A DNA stretch of 64,000 nucleotides from Symbiodinium kawagutii (taxonomy: Eukaryota; Sar; Dinophyceae; Suessiales; Symbiodiniaceae): NCBI GenBank assembly GCA_009767595.1, contig VSDK01001162.1, positions 151,088 through 215,087 on the forward strand, read 5' to 3'. Positions 9,865 to 20,865 of this stretch are shown in pieces; position 1 is the stretch's first letter, and each line of letters starts with the position of its first letter. The translations under genes and the position numbers were made by a program. Below the pieces are notes generated by a model. That model did no database searches. It saw only the letters and a program-made list of their open reading frames with translations, and was not told where the DNA came from.

Positions 9865-12640
9865 CTGCGGCGGGTGGTGGCTCTGATTCCAAAACCAGCA
9901 AGGAATCAAATACATTTGCATAGCGATAAATCAAGAAATCACTATATCTATATCTATGTATATATGTATATATATATATATATTTATATCTATGTATATC
10001 TATCTATTTATCTATCCATCTATCTATAGATATACAAATGTCTTGGTGTGTTTAGACTCTCTCTCTCATTGTTAATAAATTAAAGCAGTATGTGTGTATG
10101 TGTCTCCAGGGACAATTAAAAAATACATGTTGATGTCAAAATGAATATAATACAGTCCTAAATAAATAGATATCTAAATATAATTAATATATAAATTCAA
10201 AACATAAGTATATATATATATATCTGTGTGTGTGTGTGTCTGTGTGTGATATTTTTGAAAATATGTGATATGTGTGTTCAATAGGAATGAAACATGCATT
10301 TGCGCAACGTGTATGAATATGAATGCAAATGGAAAGAGAGACATGATTAAACATATCAAGGAACAGTTACGAAAGGCTGGTATGATCATATTTATCAGTC
10401 GTAGAAATGGTGAAAGGAAGTACCTGCTATGTAAGAGTTAGTGGCTAACACTCTATGGCTACCACTATGATACTTCTAGTTGCTGATAAATGTGATCTCG
10501 GCGAATGGTGTAGCCGTGTTCAATGATACTGTAGTGGGAAACTAGTGGCTGAGAGCAAATAATTACTCACAGCTAGTTGCTGATATTGGTTCAATTCCAC
10601 CTGGTGATGTGCAACCCTAAATGATACTTGCCATGGCTCACAACCAAACCATTAATATAACTGCTCATCAGGAACAACTGTAACTTAGCCACACTTACAA
10701 TGCTGGCTACCATGAACTAACTGCAATATCATTGAGCTACCATTATTTACTATTGCACTATTGCACCTACGGTGACGATTATCTTCTAGCAAATGTTAGG
10801 CAGCAAATGCCTCCTATACGACAGCTGGTCACTGATCAAAAACTAGAATCTAATGGCTACTGACTACTGATCATGATATGAATCACAATACTAATGCAAA
10901 ACCATCATGGTTATCACGATTTGATCAGTAGAACAGCCGTCAAAACTATTGCAGCAAAACAGTGATACAATGATTGGCTGGTGAACCAAATGGCGCTGTA
11001 GTCCATACCATGCCTTGTAGATGAAATCCTATTCACAAATGCTGGGCATCCTGAAGCCCTAGATATTATGAAACCAATGCCAATAATATTTCACCATCAC
11101 ACCCAGAACATAGTCCTTTTTAGCTACTGTGAAATAGCGGTTTGCAGCTACTTAATTAGCTCGTACTGACCACTAGCTGTTAGAAACTATGAACCATATT
11201 TCAAATTCAGATATGCTTTGCCTTCTCTAGCGCCATCAAACCGGGACCCTTTTTGGAAAGCGCGAAACCGTACTAGCTAGCAAAGCCAGCAAAATCAAAT
11301 CTCTCTGTCTCTATATATATATATATATATCTTCATCACTGGAAATTATGTTCATAAGTGGCTATGCTTAATATGTGACCGCAAGAAGAGGCAAGCCCAA
11401 ATCATTGGACTTGAGTCATGCCAACGGTAACCTCACCTCAAAATCATGAGATCATATGAGATCCATGAATCAAATCAAATGAACTCCAGGATTGAACGGA
11501 CAACTGGCATGATTGGTGGCTAAGCCCAAACCTTGGAAGCCCGTTGCCCATCACTCCCCCCACTCGCTGCTTCACCAAGCTGCAAAAACCAGGGTGCAAA
11601 GAAAGCGCAGCATCGCGAGTTAGTTGGGATATGCAAAGCACTAGGGGGGGGAGACAGGATAACCGCTGGTGCGGCTGGAGCAAAGAATGGCTAGCGTTCA
11701 GCCGTGCCACGTCAGCACCCATATGAAAAGGATGGGCCGTCATTTGTGAGTAATGGTAGCTCCTGAAACATCTAGCATGCCTGTCATTGAGGAATCCGAG
11801 GGTGATTGATGAATGCAATGGAGAAACCTTCCCATGGTTTGGCAGCACGTTTTCCTCCACAGCCAGCATACTTACCATTTGACTAAGTGATGCTTTATAA
11901 ACATTGTTAAAACTGGTAAGGTTGAAAATGTCCACTCCGTTGAAAACCACATTGCTTGGACAAATGATTGAAGAACAAGTTAGCGTGTGCGCTCAGAGTC
12001 AGGATTTCTCTTCAACAGGCCGCTGTAGGTACTATATTTCTCTTCAATCTATCAGATTCAACAGTCAATAAAATACATTCACAGTTCACACTCCCTAACG
12101 TGGCAAAGTGACCCAAGGAAATGGATGAAAACGAGGCCGGGGAAAACACTCGACGCAGGCCCAAACCGTAGGTCTGCCCTGCGCACCAAAAACATGACAC
12201 AAACACACATTCGTTCACATCAAGAGTTACGCGATCATGTTGGAAATTCATTTTATGTCTAATTGAACAAATGGATATATGTACATACATGAATGTAAAT
12301 ACATCTCGAAACATTGTATATACAAGTGCTTGCGTGTGCGTGTGTACGCAGGTGCACACATAAAACCACGTGACATGTTACATTTCTGTATGCACTATTG
12401 CACTACTATGCACATATCTAGGAGAAAGAACAAACATGCAAAAAAAGCTACATTGTATTATATACCATAGAACGAGCAGAACAAAAACTCATAAAAAAAT
12501 GCGCACGCACACAAGCACCATCATCATGCATCATTGTTGTGTCTCAAAGTGCTGAATTCAACCCATGAATCCTTACAACCAGCTTCTCTCTCTCTCTGGA
12601 TCTTCACGGGTGGTAGTTAGTAGGTTTCAAACAAAAGGTC
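9865..12640. other. AT-rich non-coding stretch with microsatellites
   Basis: TA/TATC microsatellites lie at 9945-10035, AT and GT runs at 10195-10245, and a TA run near 11315-11330. A minus-strand open frame at 11444-11950 (168 codons) has no recognisable feature, and I treat it as chance. No supported gene is seen. Confidence 0.6.
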
Positions 12641-12646
12641 CATCTG

Positions 12647-13149
12647 TCAGTTTGGATCCCTTTCGAGGGAAGCTCCGGGAGCGAGGCGACACCAAACTGC
12701 TGTTTTGCTAGGGACAGCGTCCGCAAAAAGATCTGGGAAGCAATTCCACAAAAGCTTGGTAGCAGCTGGGATGAAATCGCTCGGTCGGTGGAATGTCATG
12801 GGAAACCAACAACAATTTTCTGACCAAAACGTGGGTTGGTAGGAATCTGACAGGAGGCATTGGCAGTCGCTGATGTTTCTTGAGCGAATCCATCGCAAAG
12901 CTACACGATCTAACCCCACCAGGAGGGTGGTGTTCTATGAGATGTGACTAAAGACCTTGAAATGTCTACAGCACCATCCCAACTTGGCATGAAGCTGGGG
13001 GTTTGCAATGCCGTTGCCCTTGCCGAAGCAAATCCCATCCTGAGCTTTGGGAGACTGCAAGAATGGACGTAGAACCAAATGATTCTCCGGAACTCGTAGA
13101 CTGCAAATTGTGTTTCTAAGTCAGGACGTGCAAGATTTTGTGGATTCAT
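12647..13149 (-). pseudogene. Coding-like block in two open frames, unidentified
   Basis: Minus-strand frames 13149-12910 and 12919-12647 follow each other. They carry DLETQFAVYEFRRIIWF, ALQTPSFMPSWDG, SDSYQPTFWSENCCWF and KLLWNCFPDLFADAV. Composition is GC-richer and more protein-like than the surroundings. I do not recognise the protein. It may be a remnant of a dispersed repeat or pseudogene, and the frame change near 12915 would then be a disruption. Confidence 0.25.
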
Positions 13150-13359
13150 TGATGCTTATAGTGGTTAAGAGTAGGGTGAAAATTATGCATAAATCTATAT
13201 AAATATACATGTATATTTAAAGAGTTACCAACAATAGTAAGGGTATAAGAGCCTTGCGAGGAAAAGAGTACACTGCACAAAAAAGTAATTAATTTCATAC
13301 CTCCTGCATGTTACAAGCAGGATCATGTCAGCATAGTCTCGCTGATGTTGCAATGCGTG

Positions 13360-13425
13360 TTCAATCATTGATGATGACGATAATGATGATGATGACGACG
13401 ACGATGATGATGACGATCACAAAAA
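13360..13425. repeat. GAT/GAC trinucleotide microsatellite
   Basis: Imperfect (GATGAC)n and (GAT)n repeats. Confidence 0.8.
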
Positions 13426-13883
13426 ACAAAACATGTGACAAGGACTGTATGACGAGTCTGGTGATGAGGAAGGAGGACTATGACGGTCGTCTTCACCTAC
13501 ATGACAGGCATTATGACCACCGAATGGCAAGCATTTCCCTGTTCCAACCATGGTTCATAACGCATAGTTGCTGTTTAACTCCCGTTGACCATTGTCAACT
13601 AGCAAACGTTCATCACTGATTCAACTATAAGACAAGCAACTAGTACTAAGAACGACCACTATTCACCATCATGTACCATCAACTGAATGGTACAGCAATG
13701 AAACTTCAGGATCGGACATCAAACCCTCATTGACCATCGTTCAAAAAACATGAAGCATCATTCAACCATCATTGACAATCACATGCACACCCTCACTAAG
13801 CATGATTAAATCATCATGAAGTGTCACTAAACCTTCATGCACCACCGTGAAACCATCAATAACCCACCATGAAACCATCATAC

Positions 13884-13982
13884 GGTGGTTTCCCAAAATA
13901 AGGAACCAAAAAAATAGGTAGTTTCCTACTGCAAATGGTCAATGACGGATGATAACTGGGGGTACGTATGACTTGAGAAACG
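13884..13982. mobile_element. Family B inverted-repeat element (copy B3)
   Basis: It starts GGTGGTTTCCCAAAATAAGG and ends ACTTGAGAAACGCC. The inner GGATGATAACTGGGGGTA matches the inner part of copy B1 at 18.7 kb. The terminal repeats are diverged from the B consensus GTTTCTCAAAATAGGG. Confidence 0.5.
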
Positions 13983-14302
13983 CCCATGATATGGATATCA
14001 CCCTACTACTGTGATTGTTGCCCTCTGGATCCCTATGGTTGGTTGTTGGTTGTTGGTTGTTGGTTGTTGGTTGTGATCCCCACTGATGACTTCCCTGAAA
14101 CCATCGCCAGCTTTTTCTTTGGCCGGCTGGAGGGCTTGATTTGCTGCTGATGGGCCCTGGGCCCACAGGTTGGGAAAGGCGTAGGTTTGGATCCTCCAAC
14201 CAACCAATGGTGACTTATAGCTGGTTCAGTTGGTTAATAATATGGGGGAGAATAAATAACAATAGTGGGGGATATACTATGATATACCAGCTAAATGGCT
14301 AC

Positions 14303-14382
14303 GGGTCAAGCATTGAATCATCAATTCCATGGGGGATAATGATGAACAAAATCAAATGGAAAACTTCATAGTTAATGATGGT
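14303..14382 (-). mobile_element. Family C element (partial copy)
   Basis: It starts with the family end GGGTCAA and carries GGGGGATAATGATGAACAAA and GTTAATGATGG. These are the reverse complement of the ATCATTAAC and GTTTGTTGGTCATTATCCCCC core of the copies at 19.7 and 29.0 kb. Confidence 0.5.
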
Positions 14383-14540
14383 ACAATTTGTGCATCTATC
14401 CATGAATCATCCATCATCCATGGTAAGCTGGTCAATGGCTTAGGGCAGAATCACCAAAAATAATATCGGATATACCAACTAACCACCAATTCTACAGGGG
14501 AAAATCATCAACCAAATCAAAGGGAAAACAATGCTTAACT

Positions 14541-14624
14541 GGTTGGTGGTTGAACCACCCCTATGAAAAATATGAGTCAGCCAACCAGTTGTTAATCATT
14601 ACTAGGAAAATAAACCACCAGCCA
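14541..14624. mobile_element. Family A inverted-repeat element (copy A1)
   Basis: It starts GGTTGGTGGTTGAACCACCC, has the core ATGAGTCAGCCAACCAG, and ends AACCACCAGCCAG, which is a near inverted repeat of the start. Confidence 0.6.
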
Positions 14625-15231
14625 GTAAACCATCCATTTTTGGGGGTTCCCACGTGCTCCCTAGGCAGGTTCCCTGCTCCTGAAACGACTCCGTGACACC
14701 AGCCAGTTAATGATGGTAAACTTCTGTTTCTCGATTCCGAGAAGTATCCCTGAATCATCCATGCAACCACTGATGGTGGTGAACTGGGAGCAAGGCTCGT
14801 AAGAGCCAATAACCATAGGGAACTTCATGGTGTTATAAATGATGGTTACAAATGGTAGGTCCGGCCCTTCATCAACCAACATCAGTTTAGCCATGCAGTG
14901 GTGATTTCCATCATTTAAAGGAAGTGATTAACAAGTGCATCTCGGATTACACGATTTTTCGCTGTGACCTTGGTCCACAGTATTTTTTGTTTGTCGGTGT
15001 TGGTGCTTTCAACCATTTTCAAGCACAACCCCAGAAAAATGCTTTAAACCAAGCACACACATGTAGACCAAACTTGTTCTGAAGCTGAAGGCATCAAGTG
15101 AATACATGAAATCCACAGAAAACATCTGAATTAAAAGCTGTCTGTTTATGAGCCACTGTACACCAAACCAGGTGAAAACCACAGCTTTCTTCCCCTGCCA
15201 TTGAGCCACCTGGGCTGTGGAAGTCTCCTTC

Positions 15232-15874
15232 TCACGCCGGCGGAGCCGCCACCGCAGGTGCCGCGTCCTCATCCTCCGCCTCGCTCTCAGGTCCCACGGG
15301 CATCGTGGACTGCTCGGGGTCCATGTCCGGCAAGTCGTGGATGGCGGTGTCGGCCAAGCCATCTGGGAAGAGGTCATCCAAACTGTCGTCGTTGGCAACT
15401 TCCTGGCTGTTCTTGGTGGAAAACCGTGGTTGGCAACTTCCTCGTGGCAACTGCCCAAGAGAAAAAGGAGAAAACATATAATTAGAAATCAACATTTCAA
15501 GCTCCCCCTTGTTGGAGATGTTTGATGATTCCCCATTCCCATTTCGTTGTCAAACGCGTCTTGGTGCCGTATTGGTTGCTTTCTTGTGCGGCTCTGGTAG
15601 CAGGATGAGTTTTTCTACCTCTGATCATCCAAACGGCTCAGCCGACCCCTAGTCCCTTGGTGTCCCCTGGTCCTCCTCTGCTTCCTTTGTTTCAGTTTCG
15701 TTTTCAGCGGTCAGTCGCTGATCAGAGACGGGTTCGTACTTCTGCCCTGGCACGTACCTCGGGCAGTCGATTCATGGCCAGGATGGGGGCCCCCAACTGC
15801 CGACAGCTTCGTTGGCTCAGCTCGCTCTCCTTGAAGCCTCTCTTGTGCACGCAGCAGTACGCGCGCATCAAATA
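15232..15874 (-). CDS. 3' end of a minus-strand gene, two exons, acidic C-terminus
   Basis: Exon 15874-15758 (117 bases) follows the acceptor CATTCCTGCCCCCAG. It encodes YLMRAYCCVHKRGF, SCRQLGAPILAM and NRLPE, ending at donor GAG|GTACGT. The next exon, 15402-15232 (171 bases), starts after CCAGCCAG, in matching phase 0. It encodes EVANDDSLDDLFPDG, DLPDMDPEQ and SEAEDEDAAPAV, ending at TGA 15232-15234. The C-terminus is strongly acidic and Pro/Ala-rich. A 14-base direct repeat, AGGAAGTTGCCAAC, occurs at both sides of the second acceptor, so an alternative acceptor near 15446 is possible. Upstream exons and the product are not identified. Family members are not known to me. Confidence 0.5.
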
Positions 15875-16281
15875 CTGGGGGCAGGAATGGGTGCTTGCGT
15901 GTGCGCCTGAGGGAATTCAACCTTCGCCTTGATAGATGAATATAGATAAATACAAAAACAAAACAAATGCAAAGTCAATCAGCAGGCAATACGACTTTGT
16001 GAAACACACTCAAGCTTGTCCAAGAAACCACATCTCAAGTAGAGTAGAGTATGTAATCTGCTTTTGATGCCTACGGTTTCCTGCACAACCAGGCTGCAAA
16101 AAACGATCTTTTGGAGGTTCCGGCTGGCAAGCCCATCCAACACCAGCAATAAACGTCAGTCAATCGTAAAATAGCCACCTTAATCTTTACTGCCTTTTCC
16201 GGGTCCTTAAGGGTTGTTGGATTGCTTCAAGGAGACACCACTTGATACTCAGCTGGCTCAACCAACAACAGAATCCACGAT

Positions 16282-16443
16282 TCATGGGGCCAGGCACTTG
16301 GTGCCATCGGAGTATGTGATGTTGCCGGGCAAGCACCAAAAACCTGGCAGCGACGGGGTAACCTGGGAACAGCCCCCGCCTGGTTGATAGGTGGAGTCCC
16401 AGTAGCACCCAAGGGCACCCAACCCGAAAAGGCTCAAGGTCTT
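16282..16443 (-). CDS. Probable last exon of the cysteine-rich gene
   Basis: After acceptor CAACCTCAG the frame encodes KTLSLFGLGALGCYWDST, GGGCSQVTPSLPGFWC and YSDGTKCLAP, and then TGA at 16282-16284. Six cysteines in about 50 residues fit the upstream modules. It could also be an internal exon with an unseen donor. Confidence 0.45.
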   Translation of the reverse strand, partial: KTLSLFGLGALGCYWDSTYQPGGGCSQVTPSLPGFWCLPGNITYSDGTKCLAP

Positions 16444-19400
16444 CTGAGGTTGACAGGGTTGGTCATATCTTCATGAAACATGCGTAAGTCATCGAAAGTC
16501 CAGATGTATAATGGGTGTTTCTCAAAATAGGGAATGCCCGAGAATGGCTGGTTTATTACTCTCTCTCTCTCTCTCTCTCGTTGGGCTTGGCTGTCCGCAG
16601 CCTCACAGAGGCGCCCTAAAAGGTCAGACCAAGGCGTGGTGCCGAGGCCTACAAAACCTAGGAATACCTACCGTAGACTGTATGGAGCAAACAAAATAAA
16701 TGGTTCAGAAAGGATGAGAACTGCGGGTACCCCTAGTAAGAATTTACGATATAGTATCCAAAAAAGATCTACTTCATGAATCTTCATGGCTCATCCTGCA
16801 ACAAGCAGGTGCCCCAGCTAGACTGAGCATCCACTTGCGACCGTGGGGTTCAAATGGCATGCGTGATTCCATGGTCACTGCTTGCGGCTACGTAGCCATC
16901 GCCACCAGGGATATGTTCAACTGCAAAAATGGGTTGGTCAAGGAATGGAGGTACGCTGAACCGTCCCTAGAGCTGTGATTTGTGCTGACTTGATATGAAA
17001 ATCAACCAACAATAACCATCCCAAAATTATTCACTAATCAACATTGATGAAGAAAAAACATCATGATGGCTTGCCATTGCAAGTCGTCAGCGGCACTGGA
17101 AAAATGACCCTAAGACAAAAATAGGCTTGGCCCCATCCTGGAGCAAATAGAATATCAAACTAGACCATTTTCAAGAGTCAAATGGCTTCAATGTTGACCG
17201 TGAGAAAATTCTATTGACCGGGATCGTTACATTACAGCATGAACTTTTGGACATTCCCTTGTTGCTTCGTTTGCCCTACGCCATCCCCCTTCAAAGAAGG
17301 GCGCAAAAGTAGGACCTCATATAGCAAGGGAAGGAAAAGGGATGCTGCAAAGCTTTATCGTACACAGTATGCCATGGCAACAAAGGGTAGTTGTTTGCAA
17401 AGGGAAGCAAGCGATGTGCAAATTTTTAGGGTGAAATCTGACAGATTGGAAGTTGTATTTCTGTCCGGAAAATTCAAGACCACACAGGGGTTGTAGCCTT
17501 AGATGCAGCCGGCAACATCCTGAACTGCAAGCAGCGTGCCTTTGCAGTTTGTGCAATGCTTCTCGTTGAATGAGCAAAAGTCAGTGTTGCTAGCAATGCC
17601 TCAGCGGCTGACGACCATCAAATGGGGAAGGTATACATATGCAAATGCAGGGATTGTCTTATGTTTTCCCCAACCCCTCCAGTGGTGCGCATGTTCGACG
17701 GGATCGACACCAAAGACGTTTGAATCCATCGCCAGTCAGGTCAGTCTGGTATCATTTTCCGCTTCGGAGAGCTCTGTCCCTTGAATAATTTGCGATCATA
17801 TTGAATCGCAATATACCATGAGTAGCACTGCAGTGAATGCTCCTGAACTCCTCCTAGTTGTTCAGCCAACCATTTATAGCACTCTCTCTCTTTCTCTCTA
17901 ATTGCTTTGAGAAAGTACAACCACAATTAAAAGTACAAATGAATTACGAAAAACTACGAACCCAATGAATTAAACCCTTGAATTGTTGACCATGGGTAAC
18001 CCATGCTCTGAAGCCTATAAGTCCCCTCTAACAGCGACATCCCAAAGTTGAGACCCCCCATGGCGGCCACCAACCCCCAAAGTGGACCACATCTTTGCAC
18101 AACAGTGGCTTGGCAATTGCCAATGTTCAAAATGGAGATGACTCTGAAATGTTTAGATACAATTGGATGCACATGGCTTCATTATAATTGTCTTTATGAA
18201 CTTGATACATGATACATGATGCTGTCTTCCCTCTCGGCTTTCTTCATGAAACTATCCATCAGGAAGTCAAAACGCTTCGAATGGGTTGCCACCGGTTACG
18301 TTATCACTTTGCGGTTGAATGGTTTCAACCCCTATTGAAAATATGAGTCAACCAATCAAGCTACCATCCAACGAACCGACCAACGAATCAACCAACCAAC
18401 CATTGCTTGACAATGAACAAAAAAACATGCTTGAAACCACCCAGCAGTTGGTTAATTCACCGGGATGCCAGGCACCCAATGAATGGTTACGACGACTCGC
18501 CCCGGTTGCGCATCGCCGGAAGGCGTTTCACCCAGGTGCCGGTCATGGGGAAGGCCGAATTACATGGGTCCTCCGCGCTCTTGAAGGCCTTCACCTGAGA
18601 TCGTGACGGGAAGATCCTCCAAATCCGAGGGGATCTTGATGGGTGTTGGTGCTGACAAATCATCATATGGTGGTTTCTCAAAATAGGGAGCCCAAAAAAT
18701 GGCTGGTTTATTACTAAAAATGCTTAATATTGGATGATTTAGGGGTAACCCTATTTTGAGAAACACACATATGTACAAGATGCACCATGGAATTGTCTAT
18801 CTCCTGATAATTGCGATTCAATTTAATCTGACCACTGGTTAGTAGCAAATGAATAGCGGCTGGTTGGATACTTTCATGAGTGGATGGTCAAATCTTCTGT
18901 TGGAAATTAAGAGTGGCTAGTGGATGATGGTCGATCATGGTGGTTAGTTTGGCCATCCCAAAAAGATTGGTTGATCCACCAAGTATCCTCCAAGCTAGCC
19001 TTTCGAGGAAAAACTATTCAAACAGGGGCCTTTCGGTACGTAGCCACTCCAAACACAGCAAAATTACCTTGGCTGCCTGGCAAAGAAGTGACAACAGTTG
19101 GTCAACAAAAGCAGACGATGGATACAATGAGGATCAATGAGATACACCTTTTGCTCATCCAAATGTCAGGGTTGCAAATTTGTAGAATTCCATTTCAGGG
19201 CGCGCCCACGGCAGGCAACCAACCCATCTTCGCGAGCAGCTGCGCGCCACGTCACGCACTTGGGGCCTGCAGCAGGGCACCAGGTGCCACCGCACCCGGC
19301 ACAGCGGCTCTTCACTGAGCAGGTGGTGTCCTTGGCGATGTCCGCGCAGGTGCCGCACATGTCATCCTGACGCTGGCGACATGGTCCTTGACCAGTGGTG

Positions 19401-20812
19401 CCAACAGTGACCACATGTGTGCATCAGGTTAGCACAAAAAGGCGATGATTCGCAAACTTGTGCGATCCTCAAGGGCACACATGGGAAGCGTATATCTTAT
19501 ATTGTTTGTTCCGGGGGTTCCGATGTGACCAATATTGTCATCGGTTTGACTGCAAGAAACGTTGGTTGACTAAAGGTTGAATGTACCAAAAACCAGCAAA
19601 CATGGGGTTTTTATGATGGTGGAATCCCAAAAGATATAGATGTACAAATATTTTACATGCATAATATTCGTACAAAAATGGGGGAATCACGCTACATTGA
19701 TGCGCAGTTTAATTGATGATCTGGCAGTGGGTCAGTTCACCCGGCTAGTCCCCCTGGTTCCCCTATCATTAACCATTAGTTTCCCTATAGTTTGTTGGTT
19801 ATTAACCACCATGAAATTGGTTGGTTAACTGCTTGACCCGGTCGCTCGCCATCTATCCATTGGGATCGGGAGCAGGCCCTGTCTTATCCAGCGCTGCAGG
19901 ACATCCCCAGGAAGCGCAAACCGCCTTGTCTTCACCACGATAGCAGCACGCACCTTCAGTCTCCTGGCGCGTTGCTTGTAACAACAGAACCCAGACACAC
20001 TGCATGTATGGTATATTTGCATATATTTGCCCAAATGTATGGCTGTATGGTACATGAATTACATGAACATGTGCTTCTTTGGTAGATTGCACTACAAACT
20101 GTTTGGTTATTGACCTACCTTTATTAAGAAAATCAATTTTACTATAGCTCAATAGACTGAACATGGAGCATCTGGGGAAAGCTATGAGCAATTATGGAAA
20201 TCACTTGCCAGTCGGGACTGCATTCGCTGGTGCGCAAGGAAACTAATCGTGCCTTTAAGAGAATTGTCTGTGGTAAGATGTGCATCCCCACTTAGTGGTC
20301 ATGTCTTAATGGCACCAGCTAAATACCTTGTGATTTACCCCAACTATGGTTGGATACTCCTAGTTGAATCTTGCATGATCATGAAATAGTTTTGTTACGT
20401 CATTGGTAAAGTAAAATTGCATCCCATGCAGTCATGCTGATCAGTCACCATCTTGAATTCAGAATCTTGAACCTATTCGCGGAACTTGTGCATATTTGAC
20501 AAATGAGAAAACACATACATGTATACAACATATACACATATAAGTATATATGTGTTTTCCAAAAATGAGCACACATATGCAAACAATATGAAATAGATGT
20601 TATCTCGACATGCCCATATACATGAACACATTAAATAAACACATTCTCAAAATTTCACTATTTCTGTTTACATTCGCTTACACACATAATTCTCTAAACA
20701 AGAACAAAAACAAACAAACAACTACATACATTAAAACAAATCAATCAATAAGCATGAAATAGTAAACATCCAATAGCAAAAACAAAAAATGTATATATAT
20801 ATATATATGTAA

Positions 20813-20865
<53 letters not shown>

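Noticed and set aside
11444..11950. 168-codon minus-strand open frame
   Set aside because: No recognisable motif, composition like the surrounding non-coding DNA, no splice partners. Treated as chance.
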